Assembly: GCF_008369105.1 (NCBI RefSeq)
Contig: NZ_VINQ01000017.1
Coordinates: 19,560-83,559 of the forward strand
Reading direction: 5' to 3'
DNA length: 64,000 nt
Origin: Aquicoccus porphyridii
Lineage (GTDB): Bacteria; Pseudomonadota; Alphaproteobacteria; Rhodobacterales; Rhodobacteraceae
Shown: piece after piece, positions 52,748 to 63,675 of the stretch
Layout of the letters: every line of letters begins with the position of its first letter
Numbering within the stretch: the first letter of the stretch is position 1
Program-made: the position numbers and the translations under genes
The notes under the pieces: generated by a model
What the model saw: only the letters and a program-made list of their open reading frames with translations
What the model was told of the DNA's origin: nothing
Database searches by the model: none

Positions 52748-53560
52748 GTGAACGAAAATCACCGGGGACGCATGACGCGCGATGGCATCCGTATCCATGA
52801 CGAGGCGGATTTTGCAGGCATGCACAAGGCGGGCGATCTGGCCGCGCGGATTCTGGACGAGGTGGCGGAGCACGTATTTCCCGGCCAGACCACGGGCGAG
52901 ATCGACCGCATCATCGAGGAGCGGGTGAAGGCGGCGGGCGCGAAATCGGCCACGATCGGTTACAAGGGCTATCAGCATGCGTCGTGCATCAGCGTGAACC
53001 ACGTGGTCTGTCACGGGATTCCGGGCGACAAGGTTCTCAAGGATGGCGATATCCTCAATGTCGACGTGACGGTGATCGCCGATGGATGGTTCGGGGACAC
53101 GAGCCGGATGTATGTCGCCGGCAAGCTCAGCCGCAAGGCCGAGCGATTGATCCAGGTCACGCATGATGCGCTGATGAAGGGGATCGAGGCGGTGAAGCCG
53201 GGCAACACGTTCGGCGATATCGGCCACGCGATCCAGACCTTCGTCGAGGGGCACCGGATGAGCGTGGTGCGCGATTTCTGTGGTCACGGCCTGGGCCGGG
53301 TGTTTCACGCGCCGCCCAACGTGCTGCATTACGGGCGCGCGGGCAGCGGGGCGCGGCTCGAAGAGGGCATGTTCTTTACCATCGAGCCGATGGTCAACCT
53401 GGGCCGTCCCGAGACAAAGGTTCTCGCCGATGACTGGACCGCGGTGACGCGCGATAAGTCGCTTTCGGCGCAGTTCGAGCATTCGGTGGGCGTGACGGCG
53501 CAGGGCGCCGAGGTTTTCACCCTGTCGCCCGCGGGCAAGTTCCACCCGACCTGGGGCTGA
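52748..53560 (+). CDS. map: Type I methionine aminopeptidase
   Basis: A 270-residue metalloprotease that removes the initiator methionine. The pita-bread fold and the five metal ligands are in place: D in LNVDVTVIADGWFGDTSRM (two Asp), H in FCGHGLGRVFHAPP, E in FTIEPMVNLG and E in SAQFEHSVGVT. The conserved substrate-side histidine is in NHVVCHGIPG. Start choice: the GTG at 52748 (AAGG 8 bases upstream) fits related proteins beginning a few residues before HRGRMTRDG. The ATG at 52715 or 52772 is possible. It is divergent from rpsT. Confidence 0.93.
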   Translation: MNENHRGRMTRDGIRIHDEADFAGMHKAGDLAARILDEVAEHVFPGQTTGEIDRIIEERVKAAGAKSATIGYKGYQHASCISVNHVVCHGIPGDKVLKDGDILNVDVTVIADGWFGDTSRMYVAGKLSRKAERLIQVTHDALMKGIEAVKPGNTFGDIGHAIQTFVEGHRMSVVRDFCGHGLGRVFHAPPNVLHYGRAGSGARLEEGMFFTIEPMVNLGRPETKVLADDWTAVTRDKSLSAQFEHSVGVTAQGAEVFTLSPAGKFHPTWG

Positions 53561-53696
53561 GGTTTCCGACGGGGGGCGAGTGCTGGCCCCCTGGCAGAAA
53601 CGTGCCGTCACATCCGGCCCCGCGCCATAGCCAATCCGGGTGGCCTGCGCCAGACTGCGTGGGCGGGGCGATGCGCGCCCGGGTGGAGGGAACGCG

Positions 53697-54878
53697 ATGC
53701 TTGCGGCAGATGAGAGACCCGGGGCGGGGCTGGTGATCCCGCTCCTGTCGGCGGCGAACTTCATCATCGGCATCGGTGCATTCCTCGTGATCGGTATCCT
53801 GAGCCCGATGGTGGCCGATCTCGGCGTGAGTGCCGCGCGGGGCGGCTGGATCATGACATCCTATGCGCTGGGTTATGCGGTCCTTTCGCCGATTCTGGTG
53901 TCGCTGACCGGGGGTGTCGGGCGGCGGCGGGTCATTGCCGGGGGGCTGGTGGCGTTTGCGCTCGCCTCGGCGCTGTCGGCGCTGGCGCCCAATGACATCG
54001 TTCTCAATCTCGCGCGGGTTCTGGCGGCGGCGGGGGCCGGGGTGGTTACGCCGGTGGCCGCCGCGGTGGCCGCCGGGCTGAGCGGGCCGGGGCGGCAGGG
54101 CCGGGCGCTGGCGTCGGTGTTCTTTGGCCTCACGATGGCGCAGGTCGTGGGCGTGCCGGTGGGCAGTTTCCTGGCCTACATGCTGGGCTGGCGGGCGGCG
54201 TTCTGGGTGGTGTCGGGGCTGGCGCTGCCGGTGGCTTTGGCGGTCTGGGTGATGATTCCGGCGGGGCTGTCATTCCGCCCCGTCACGTTGCGCGACCTGC
54301 GGCAGGTGCTGACCGACATGCGGCAGATGGCGGTGATCCTGTTCACCGCGTCGTTCCTCGGGGCGATCTATGTCGTCTATACCTTCTTCTCGCCCATCCT
54401 GACCGAGACCATGGGGTTCGGGCGCAACGAGATGACGCTGGCGCTGGTGATCTACGGGGTGGGCGCGGTGGCGGGCAACCTGATGAGCGGACGGATGAGC
54501 GATGCGATCGGGCCGTTTCGCACGCTGTTGATTGTGAGCGGAAGCCAGGTGATCCTGATGCCGGTCTTCTCAATTCTGCCCTTGCCGGTCTGGCAGGTTT
54601 ACCTGTTCCTCTTCCTGTGGCCCGCCTTTGGCTGGTCCTTCATGGCGGCGCAGCAGGCGCGGCTGATGCGGATGGGGCCCGAGCGCGCGCCGGTTCTGAT
54701 GGCGCTCAACGCGGCGTCGATCTATGTCGGCGCGGCGCTGGGCTCGGCGCTTGGGGGGCTGGTCCTGGCGGGATGGGGCATGGCGGCGCTGGGCCTTGGC
54801 GGGGCGGCGGCGGCGGCGTGGGCGATGCTGCACCTCGTGGTGACACGCGGGAGGGAAGACGGCGCGCGCTCCGAATGA
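53697..54878 (+). CDS. MFS exporter (AraJ/Bcr-like, sugar-efflux type)
   Basis: A 393-residue major facilitator of about 12 helices in the AraJ/PbuE-like drug-proton antiporter group. Features include SPMVADLGVSAARGGWIMTSYALGYAVLSP spanning helices 1-2 (conserved in this group), GRRRVIAGGLVAFALASALSA (motif A region) and GVPVGSFLAYMLGWRAAFWVV (motif C region). GGAGGGAACGCG precedes the ATG. It follows map after 136 bases and converges on the DUF2189 gene, with only 3 bases between the ends. Substrate not predictable. Confidence 0.87.
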   Translation: MLAADERPGAGLVIPLLSAANFIIGIGAFLVIGILSPMVADLGVSAARGGWIMTSYALGYAVLSPILVSLTGGVGRRRVIAGGLVAFALASALSALAPNDIVLNLARVLAAAGAGVVTPVAAAVAAGLSGPGRQGRALASVFFGLTMAQVVGVPVGSFLAYMLGWRAAFWVVSGLALPVALAVWVMIPAGLSFRPVTLRDLRQVLTDMRQMAVILFTASFLGAIYVVYTFFSPILTETMGFGRNEMTLALVIYGVGAVAGNLMSGRMSDAIGPFRTLLIVSGSQVILMPVFSILPLPVWQVYLFLFLWPAFGWSFMAAQQARLMRMGPERAPVLMALNAASIYVGAALGSALGGLVLAGWGMAALGLGGAAAAAWAMLHLVVTRGREDGARSE

Positions 54879-54881
54879 GGC

Positions 54882-55748
54882 TCAGCCCGCCGGCGGCACG
54901 GCGAGGCGATAGAGATGCCACGTGGCGTGGCCGAGCCATGGCAGGACAAGGATCAACCCGAGGAAGAAGGGCAACGATCCGAGCGCCAGCAGGATTGCCA
55001 CGGTGAGACCCCATGCCGCCACGGTGAGCGGGTTCTGGCGTGCCACGCGCAGCGAGGTGGCCACGGCCACCGGCAGGCCCGGCGCGCGGTCGATCAGCAT
55101 CGGGAAGCTGAACGCCGCGGTGACCAGCACCAGCGCGGCAAAGACGAAGCCCACGCCGAAACCGATCACGATCATGGTCCAGCCTGCGGGTGTGGTCAGC
55201 ACCGCCTGAAGAAAGGCGAGGTGCGTTTCGGGCTGGATCGGGCCGAGCGTGGCCTGGTAGATGCCATAGGCGGCGGCCATCCAGACGAGGAAGATGGCGA
55301 AGAGATAGAGCCCGAGCACGATGACGGGCGCGATGGCGGTGCGGCGCAGGTGGCCGAGCGCGGCGGGCCAGGTGACCGGTTGATCCGTTTCGCTCTGTCG
55401 GCTGAGTTCGTAAAACAGGATTGCCGCGACCGGGCCGATCAGGGCAAAGCCCGCGGCCAGCGGAAAGATCAGGTGGATGAGCGATTGCTGAAACGCGACA
55501 TAGGCCAGCGCGAGGCCGAGCACGGGGTAGATGAGCAGCAGCGCGGCCACATCCGAGCGGAACCGCGCGGCATCGCGCGCGCCAAGGCGCAGGGCCGTGC
55601 GGATGTCGTCAAGGGTGATGCGGTTCACCTCGGGCAGGTCTGCCGCGGGATCGCTGCCAAGGCTGCGGGTCATCTCGGCAAGCGCGTGGCCCGCGCCGCG
55701 CACCTGTCTTGCGCCCCACGAGGCGGGGTTTCCGATTGTCTGGACCAT
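54882..55748 (-). CDS. DUF2189 family membrane protein
   Basis: A 288-residue membrane protein matching DUF2189. It has a soluble N-terminal region (about 1-60) with PEVNRITLDDIRTALRLGARDA, then six hydrophobic helices with the characteristic FPLAAGFALIGPVAAILFYELSR stretch. The later TSLRVARQNPLTVAAWG and PWLGHATWHLYR motifs near the C-terminus are also typical. The ATG at 55748 has AGGAGG upstream; frame-open sequence to 55880 is not family-like. Function unknown. In other Rhodobacteraceae this family is sometimes found near cytochrome oxidase genes; none is seen here. Confidence 0.86.
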   Translation of the reverse strand: MVQTIGNPASWGARQVRGAGHALAEMTRSLGSDPAADLPEVNRITLDDIRTALRLGARDAARFRSDVAALLLIYPVLGLALAYVAFQQSLIHLIFPLAAGFALIGPVAAILFYELSRQSETDQPVTWPAALGHLRRTAIAPVIVLGLYLFAIFLVWMAAAYGIYQATLGPIQPETHLAFLQAVLTTPAGWTMIVIGFGVGFVFAALVLVTAAFSFPMLIDRAPGLPVAVATSLRVARQNPLTVAAWGLTVAILLALGSLPFFLGLILVLPWLGHATWHLYRLAVPPAG

Positions 55749-55927
55749 GTGATGCCTCCTTTCCTGTTCCGGGCATGACAGGCGGAACGGGGCCAGGGCG
55801 GCGCATGGGGACACGCATGATGAGCAGCGGCCCCCGGAAATGCGCCGACTGCGCCCGCGTGGCCTGTTGTCCTTGATCACAGGATAACATGGCCCGGCGG
55901 GTCCGTGCTTTCACGATGTCGGGAGGG

Positions 55928-56488
55928 TTACTTGGCCGAAAGCAGCGTGATCACCGTGTCGCCATAGCGCCGGGCATCGAGAAGCGTCGTGCCCTCGGGC
56001 GGGGTGATGGGCGCGCTTTCCTCCCACACGATGAGGGCGCCGGGGGCGATCCAGCCGCCGAGCTGCGCGGCGGCGAGGGCCTGTTCGCCCAGGCCCCGGC
56101 CATAGGGCGGATCGAGGAAGACGAGGGTGAACGGCGCAGCGGGGCAGGGGCCGAGTTTGCGCGCGTCGCGGCGAAAGAGCTTGGTCGCTCCTCCGGCGTT
56201 GCAGATCTCGATATTGCGGCGGATGAGGGCGCGGGATTTCACCCCGTCATCGACGAAGGTGACATGCGTCGCCCCGCGCGAGAGGGCTTCGAGCCCGAGC
56301 GCGCCGGTCCCTGCAAAGAGGTCGAGCACCCGCGCGCCGGTCACCGGATCGCCGAACCGCCCGCCGGCGAGGATGTTGAACAGGCTTTCGCGGGTGCGGT
56401 CGGTGGTGGGGCGCAGATGTGCGCCGGGATCGCCCTTGCCGACGCTGGCCAGCGCCCGGCCCTTGAAGGTGCCGCCGACTATGCGCAT
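55928..56488 (-). CDS. rsmD: 16S rRNA (guanine966-N2)-methyltransferase RsmD
   Basis: A 186-residue SAM-dependent methyltransferase that modifies G966 of 16S rRNA. It opens with MRIVGGTFKGRAL, then RPTTDRTRESLFNIL (about 26-40), the SAM motif VLDLFAGTGALGLEALSRGA (about 54-73) and the catalytic VFLDPPYGRG motif (about 121-130). The length is standard. It lies 61 bases downstream of the flavoprotein gene on the same strand and could share its transcript. Confidence 0.94.
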   Translation of the reverse strand: MRIVGGTFKGRALASVGKGDPGAHLRPTTDRTRESLFNILAGGRFGDPVTGARVLDLFAGTGALGLEALSRGATHVTFVDDGVKSRALIRRNIEICNAGGATKLFRRDARKLGPCPAAPFTLVFLDPPYGRGLGEQALAAAQLGGWIAPGALIVWEESAPITPPEGTTLLDARRYGDTVITLLSAK

Positions 56489-56549
56489 CGGGCTGACCCC
56501 GTGCTGCCCAGTCTGCTGCGCAGGCCGGGTGGGGTCTTTGCCCGGTGAC

Positions 56550-57755
56550 TCACATCAGCGCCTTGAGGTCGGTCGCCGGGTCGGTCACGGTCATCGGATC
56601 GGGCGATTTGCCGCCTTCGATCAGGCGCTTGCCGATCATGTAGGCGCGCGGGTCGTTCATCGCGTCGACGGCAAGGAGCCGGTCGCCGTTGTAATACCAG
56701 ATCGACTGGCTGCCTTCCTTGTCGCCCTTGCGGGTGAACACGCGGGTATAGCCCGCGTTGAGACCGGCGATTTGCAGCTTGATGTCGTATTGATCGGACC
56801 AGAACCACGGTTTGGCGACATATTCCTTGCCCGCGCCCAGCATGTTCTGGGCCACGCATTCGGCCTGGTCGATGGCGTTGGGGACGGATTCGAGGCGGAT
56901 GCGCTGGCCGCGCCAGGGAAAGGACGTGCAATCGCCCGCGGCCCAGATATGCGGGTCGGACGTGCGACCCTCGGCATCCGTCCTGATGCCGTTCTCGATC
57001 TCGAGCCCCGCCGCCTCGGCCAGTTGGGTGGCCGGGGTGATGCCGACACCGACGATGGCGAAATCGACCGCGATCTCGGTGCCGTCGGAGAGCCGCGCGC
57101 CGGTGACGCGGGATTCGCCCGTGAGGGTTTCGAGACCCACGCCTTCGAGGATTTTCACGCCATGCGCGGTGTGAAGCGCGCGAAAATAATCCGAGGTTTC
57201 GGGCGAGGCGACACGTTGCAGAATGCGGTCGGCCATTTCCACAAGGGTGACGTCGAGCCCCTTTTTCGCCGCCACGGCGGCGGCTTCGAGCCCGATATAA
57301 CCGCCACCGACGATCAGCACGCGGCGGCCGGGGGCAAACTCGGGGGCCATGTCATCGACGTCCGTAAGGGTGCGCACCACGTGCACACCGCCAAGCGCGC
57401 CCCCGATGCTGTCGGGCAGGCGGCGCGGCACCGATCCGGTGCAAAGCGCCAGCATGTCATAGGGCACGGTTTCGCCCCCGGTGGTCACGGTGCGGTTGTC
57501 ACGGTCGATGCCTTGCACATTGGTGTCGAGCCGAAGCGTGATGTCATTCTCGGCATAGAAGCTTTCGGGGCGCAGGTAGAGCCGTTCGACCGCCATGTCG
57601 CCCAGGAGATACGCCTTGGAAAGCGGCGGGCGTTGATAGGGCGGGGCGGTTTCCGCGCCGATGAGGGTGACGGCGCCGGAATGGCCAAGGTTGCGCAGCT
57701 TGGCGACAAGCGATGCACCCGCCTGACCCGCGCCGATAACCACGATGTGAGACAT
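56550..57755 (-). CDS. FAD-dependent oxidoreductase, ferredoxin-reductase-like
   Basis: A 401-residue pyridine-nucleotide-dependent flavoprotein of the rhodocoxin/putidaredoxin reductase type. Two Rossmann motifs are visible: VVIGAGQAGASLVAKLR for FAD (about 4-20) and RVLIVGGGYIGLEAAAVA for NAD(P)H (about 144-161). The FAD-closing motif HIWAAGDC (about 271-278) and an oxygenase-reductase-type C-terminal domain follow. Such enzymes pass electrons to 2Fe-2S ferredoxins serving P450 or dioxygenases; no ferredoxin or oxygenase gene is adjacent, so the partner is unknown. It is divergent from the peroxiredoxin gene with 81 bases between starts. Confidence 0.88.
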   Translation of the reverse strand: MSHIVVIGAGQAGASLVAKLRNLGHSGAVTLIGAETAPPYQRPPLSKAYLLGDMAVERLYLRPESFYAENDITLRLDTNVQGIDRDNRTVTTGGETVPYDMLALCTGSVPRRLPDSIGGALGGVHVVRTLTDVDDMAPEFAPGRRVLIVGGGYIGLEAAAVAAKKGLDVTLVEMADRILQRVASPETSDYFRALHTAHGVKILEGVGLETLTGESRVTGARLSDGTEIAVDFAIVGVGITPATQLAEAAGLEIENGIRTDAEGRTSDPHIWAAGDCTSFPWRGQRIRLESVPNAIDQAECVAQNMLGAGKEYVAKPWFWSDQYDIKLQIAGLNAGYTRVFTRKGDKEGSQSIWYYNGDRLLAVDAMNDPRAYMIGKRLIEGGKSPDPMTVTDPATDLKALM

Positions 57756-57836
57756 ATCCGCATTCTCCCCGTTGCGTCCGCCGGGTGAGCCTATAACTTC
57801 GGCTCACGGAAACGCAACGCAAGACAGGAGAGTATG

Positions 57837-58325
57837 ATGGCGATTTCAGTGGGCGAGACGCTGCCCGGCGGCACGTTGATGAGGGTCGGGGCCGAGGGGC
57901 CCGAGCCGGTCGAGCTTGAAAGCAAGGTGGCGGGCCGCAAGGTGGTGATCTTCGCGGTGCCGGGGGCGTTCACGCCGACCTGCCATTCGGCGCATGTGCC
58001 CAGTTTCCTGCGCGTCAAGGACGAGCTGGGCGCGAAGGGCGTGGACGAGGTGATCTGCGTGAGCGTCAATGACCCGTGGGTGGTTCAGGCCTGGGGCGAG
58101 GCGAGCGGCGCAGCAGAAGGCGGCATCACCATGCTGGCCGATGCGTCCGGCGCCTTTACCAAGTCGATCGGCATGGATTTCGACGCGCCGCCGGTGGGTT
58201 TCGCCGGTCGGTCGAAACGCTATGCGATGCTGGTCGAGGATGGCGTCGTGAAGGTGCTGAACCTCGAAGAATCGCCGGGCACCTGCGAGATTTCGGGCGG
58301 TGAAGCGATGCTGTCGGCGTTGTGA
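57837..58325 (+). CDS. Peroxiredoxin (Prx5 type)
   Basis: A 162-residue thiol peroxidase of the Prx5/PMP20 subfamily that reduces peroxides. The peroxidatic cysteine is C49 in the motif PGAFTPTCH, and the conserved arginine lies in FAGRSKRYAM. The GTCEISGG region is near the C-terminus, where a second cysteine (about C151) could serve as resolving residue. Length and the AWGEA/VNDPWVVQAW segment are typical. GGAG precedes the paired ATGs (57834, 57837). The gene is followed by glpD after 73 bases; a functional link is not evident. Confidence 0.92.
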   Translation: MAISVGETLPGGTLMRVGAEGPEPVELESKVAGRKVVIFAVPGAFTPTCHSAHVPSFLRVKDELGAKGVDEVICVSVNDPWVVQAWGEASGAAEGGITMLADASGAFTKSIGMDFDAPPVGFAGRSKRYAMLVEDGVVKVLNLEESPGTCEISGGEAMLSAL

Positions 58326-58398
58326 TGAGGATTTCGGCGGGCGGCGGGGTCTGCCGCCGCCTGTGCCCCCCGTGCGGGGCTTTCGGGGCATGTGACGC

Positions 58399-59987
58399 AT
58401 GACGGACAAGACCGGGAACGGTGCCGCGGTGGCCGATCTTTTCGTGATCGGCGGCGGCATCAATGGATGTGGCATCGCGCGCGACGCGGTGGGGCGCGGG
58501 CTGTCGGTCGTGCTGGCCGAGCAGGGCGATCTGGCACAGGCCACGTCATCGGCCTCGACCAAGCTTTTTCACGGGGGCTTGCGGTATCTCGAATACGGCG
58601 AGATCCGGCTGGTGCGCGAGGCGTTGCGCGAACGCGAGACCCTGTTGCGCGCGATGCCGCATATCAGCTGGCCGATGCGCTTCGTCCTGCCCTGGCATCC
58701 CGAGATGCGGTTCGAGGGCGGCACGCCGGTTTCGCGGCTGCTCGGGGTGTTCATGCCGTGGCTGCGCGGTCGGCGGCCGAAATGGATGATCCGGCTGGGG
58801 CTTTTCCTTTACGATCACCTGGGCGGGCGCGAGATATTGCCCGGCACCACGCGGCTTGATTTGCGCACCGCGCTCGAGGGGGCACCGCTCAAACCCGGGA
58901 TCGAGGTGGCGTTCGAATATTCCGATTGCTGGGTCGAGGATTCGCGTCTGGTTGTGCTCAATGCCCGCGATGCGGTGGCGCGCGGGGCCGAGGTGTTGAC
59001 CCGGGTGCGGGTCGAACAGGCAAGGCGCGTGGGCGATCTGTGGGAGATCACGCTGCGCGATGCTGAGACAGGGCAGGCGATGACGCGGCGCGCGCGGGTT
59101 CTGGTCAACGCGGCGGGGCCGTGGGTGGGTGACGTGATCGGCGGTGTGGCCGGTGTGAACAGCACCGAGCGGGTGCGGCTTGTCCGGGGGAGCCATATCG
59201 TCACGCGCAAACTCTATGATCACGACAAGTGCTATTTCTTCCAGGGGCGCGACGGGCGGATCATTTTTGCCATTCCCTACGAGGGTGATTTCACCCTGAT
59301 CGGCACGACCGATGCCGACCATCCGGATGCGGATGTGCCGCCCGTATGCACCGAGGAAGAACAGGACTATCTTTGCACCTTTGCGTCGGAGTATTTCGCG
59401 CAACCCGTGACGCGCGAGGATATCGTCTGGACCTATTCCGGCGTGCGGCCGCTTTACGATGACGGCGCGGGGACGGCGGCGGCGGCGACGCGCGATTACG
59501 TGCTGCGGCTTAACCGCGAGGGGGCGCCGCTCTTGAACGTGTTCGGCGGCAAGATCACCACCTATCGGCGGCTGGCCGAAAGCGCGATGGAAAAGCTGGG
59601 CGCGGTCTTTGCCGACATGCCCGGGCCGTGGACGGCGGGCGTGCCCCTGCCGGGCGGGGATTTCCCGGTGGACGGGGTGGAGGACTTGATCGCGCGGCTG
59701 ATGCGGGATTATCCCTTTCTTGAAGAAGGCGAGGCGCGGCGCATGGTGCGGGCCTATGGCACCGAGGCGTGGGAGATGCTGGGCGATGCGCGGGCGCGCG
59801 ACGATCTGGGCCGCGATTTCGGGGGCGGGTTGAGCGCGCGCGAGCTGCGCTGGCTGATGCGCCATGAATTCGCACGCCGGGCCGAAGACGTGGTCTGGCG
59901 CCGGTCCAAGCGGGGGCTGCGGATGAGCGTTGAGGAGATCGCGACGCTGGATGCGTGGATGCGCGAGCAGGATGGGGAGGGCGAGCG

Positions 59988-59991
<4 letters not shown>
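58399..59991 (+). CDS. glpD: Glycerol-3-phosphate dehydrogenase (FAD, aerobic)
   Basis: A 530-residue membrane-associated flavoprotein that oxidises glycerol-3-phosphate to dihydroxyacetone phosphate and feeds quinone. The FAD motif [18 protein letters not shown] is at about 14-31, followed by [18 protein letters not shown]. The middle region with INAAGPWV-like [11 protein letters not shown] (about 235), KGSHI-like RGSHIVTRK and [16 protein letters not shown] complete the family pattern. The C-terminal domain holds the [12 protein letters not shown] motif and a helical end. Its stop overlaps the glpK start (ATGA), a coupled glpDK pair. No glpF/glpR is seen. Confidence 0.95.
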
Positions 59992-61496
<1,505 letters not shown>

Positions 61497-61622
61497 GCCG
61501 CTTGTGTCCCGTCGCATGACGGCCAGATCAACGGGCGGGGTTCGGCGGCTGTGCGGGGCGACTCCGACCTTGGCAAAACAGGTTGAGTAAGCTTAGCATT
61601 TCCATAAATGTGGAGATACTGG

Positions 61623-62261
61623 ATGGAGCTGGTCTTCTCGCTTGGGACGATAGTTCTGGTAAACGTCCTGGCGTGGATAACGCCGGGCCCGAATATGTTC
61701 GCCGTGATGGCCGCATCCTTGACGCACGGTCGCCAGCATGGTCTGGCGACCGGTCTCGGGTTGGCATGTGGCGCATTGCTCTGGTCGGTTTTCGCGGTGC
61801 TGGGTGTCGCGATCCTGTTCGACCTGTTGCCGAGGGCCGTGGTGGCGCTCAAGCTCGCCGGTGCCGCATATCTTGTCTGGCTCGGGATAAAATCCATCAG
61901 AAGTGCCAAAAACCAGAGTGGTGACATAGGCATGGCCAGGGCGTCCGATCTCGCCCTCACACGATCCTTCAGAACCGGCCTGATTGTCAGCATGACCAAT
62001 CCGAAAGCCGCGCTTTTCTTTGGCTCGGTGATGGCAGCATTCATTCCAGCAACCGCGACTGCCTGGTTCTTGTCGCTGGTGGTTGCAATCTGTGGACTGC
62101 TTGCCGTGGTTTTGCATTCCATAACCGCGACGCTTTTTTCCACCCGCCTTGCAATGCGCTTCTTCGCCCGGTTTCAAAAGGCGATCTCTTGCACGTTCGG
62201 CGCAATTTTCGTGACGATGGGCGGCTCGATCGCCTATGCCGCGCTGCGGAGAACGCAATAG
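61623..62261 (+). CDS. LysE family transporter
   Basis: A 212-residue inner-membrane exporter of the LysE/RhtB superfamily. It shows VLAWITPGPNMFAVMAASL (PGP motif near the N-terminus, about 14-32), GLACGALLWSVFAVLG, then LAGAAYLVWLGIKSIRSA with the conserved YLxWLG segment, and SFRTGLIVSMTNPKAALFFGSV (NPKA motif). About six helices. The ATG at 61623 has TGTGGAG upstream; an ATG at 61608 would leave it inside the gene. Base composition is slightly lower in G+C than that of its neighbours. Substrate unknown. Confidence 0.87.
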   Translation: MELVFSLGTIVLVNVLAWITPGPNMFAVMAASLTHGRQHGLATGLGLACGALLWSVFAVLGVAILFDLLPRAVVALKLAGAAYLVWLGIKSIRSAKNQSGDIGMARASDLALTRSFRTGLIVSMTNPKAALFFGSVMAAFIPATATAWFLSLVVAICGLLAVVLHSITATLFSTRLAMRFFARFQKAISCTFGAIFVTMGGSIAYAALRRTQ

Positions 62262-62321
62262 CCAAGGACTCCGGCCCGTCATCCGGCGGCGTGCCTCCGG
62301 CTTTGCCGGGCCCGTCGGGTG

Positions 62322-62696
62322 TCAGGGTTCGAGGTCGATGGCGAAGGTCTCGTCGTTCCAGCCGTCCTGCGAACAGCGGGCGCGGACATGGATGCGGCGC
62401 AGGCCGTCGGGCAGCATCACGTTATAGAGCGAGCGGGTGAAGGGCTGTTCCTCGACATGCGGATGCATGAGTTCGCGAAAGCCCAGCCGGTTGCCCGCGT
62501 CGTCGAGCACCTCCCACGCGTCGGCAAAGTGATCCCAGCCGGCATCGGGATGTTCGAGCGTCACGTCGATGCGCCAGCCCATGCCGGTGCGGAAGGCTTC
62601 GACGGCGAGGATTTCCGGGACCTCGGGCCGGGCCGCGGCAGGCAGGAGCAGGGCAAGGGCAAGGGTAGCGGCGGGAAGGGTGCGGGAAAGGATCAT
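62322..62696 (-). CDS. Small exported protein of unknown function
   Basis: A 124-residue protein with an N-terminal signal peptide (about 1-22, ending in an Ala-rich stretch LLLPAAARPEV). The mature part has a beta-rich pattern: GWRIDVTLEHPDAGWDHFAD, WEVLDDAGNRLG, then REL-HPHVEEQPF and RIHVRARCSQDGWND. It contains one cysteine. I recall similar short exported proteins in Rhodobacteraceae but no named family. The start at 62696 is set by the signal peptide; frame-open sequence runs to 62765. It is 78 bases from the GST gene on the same strand. Confidence 0.72.
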   Translation of the reverse strand: MILSRTLPAATLALALLLPAAARPEVPEILAVEAFRTGMGWRIDVTLEHPDAGWDHFADAWEVLDDAGNRLGFRELMHPHVEEQPFTRSLYNVMLPDGLRRIHVRARCSQDGWNDETFAIDLEP

Positions 62697-62774
62697 GGCA
62701 GGCTTGTAGCAGGGCCGGGCGGTCACCGGCATCTCAATTCTTCGTGTCAGGGTCGGGGGCGCCACGGCCTTTTC

Positions 62775-63476
62775 TCAGGCGTCGCGCGGGGGAATGTCGA
62801 TGGCGCGCTGGATCGCGGGGCGGTCCATGAAACGGTCGAACCATGCCACGACATTGGGGCGGCTGTCCCATGCCACTTCTGACTTGGCGCCATAGAAATC
62901 GAGCGCGCGCAGCCATGGCGCGGTGCAGATGTCGGCGATGGAATAGTCGTCCATCAGCCAGTCACGCCCCGCCAGCCGGGTTTCGAGAACATCGAGCAGG
63001 CGCATGGTTTCCTTGCGGTAGCGGTCCACCGGGCGGTGATCGTCGATCTCGGCACCGCCGAAGGCAAAGAAATATCCCAACTGTCCGAACATCGGGCCGA
63101 TGCCGCCCATCTGGAACATCACCCATTGCAGCGTGTGATACCGCCGCGCGGGATCGGGCGAGAGGAATTTCCCTGTCTTTTCGGCAAGGTAGACAAGGAT
63201 CGCACCGGATTCGAACAATTCGAGCGGCTGGCCGCCCGGGCCGTCCGGGTCGATGATCGCGGGGATCTTGCCATTCGGGTTGAGCGAGAGGAACGCGGGG
63301 CTTTTGACATCCGCGTCCGAGAGCGTGACCCGGTGCCATTCATAGGGCAGGCCGGTCTCTTCGAGCATGGCCGAGACCTTGACCCCGTTGGGGGTGGCAA
63401 AGGAATAGAGTTGCAGGATGTCGGGATTGGCAGCGGGCCAGCGGGTGTTGATCGGGTGATCGGTGATCGTGCTCAT
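62775..63476 (-). CDS. Glutathione S-transferase, Nu/YfcG type
   Basis: A 233-residue cytosolic GST resembling the YfcG/YghU (Ure2p-like) group, which act as disulfide-bond reductases using glutathione. The thioredoxin-like domain (about 20-105) has LYSFATPNGVKVSAMLEE, NPNGKIPAIIDPDG and the glutathione-binding LFESGAILVYLAEKTG. The helical domain (about 115-230) has MFQMGGIGPMFGQLGYF and the N-capping segment YSIADICTAPW. Start and length are normal. It is divergent from the mscS gene at the right edge. Confidence 0.92.
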   Translation of the reverse strand: MSTITDHPINTRWPAANPDILQLYSFATPNGVKVSAMLEETGLPYEWHRVTLSDADVKSPAFLSLNPNGKIPAIIDPDGPGGQPLELFESGAILVYLAEKTGKFLSPDPARRYHTLQWVMFQMGGIGPMFGQLGYFFAFGGAEIDDHRPVDRYRKETMRLLDVLETRLAGRDWLMDDYSIADICTAPWLRALDFYGAKSEVAWDSRPNVVAWFDRFMDRPAIQRAIDIPPRDA

Positions 63477-63675
63477 GGGGTCTCTCCTGATGGGTTCGGG
63501 GAAAAATAACCGGAAACTCCGGTGAAAACAGGCTCGAATTCATGTTTATTCGTCATGGGTTCGATGCAATGCTGGGTGCGTTGATTTCGGGGCCCGCGGT
63601 TTTCTTCGCGTGCGAAGGGGCCATGCGGGGGCCGGATGGCGCGATGCTGTGCAGGGACATAAGGAGACGAGACAC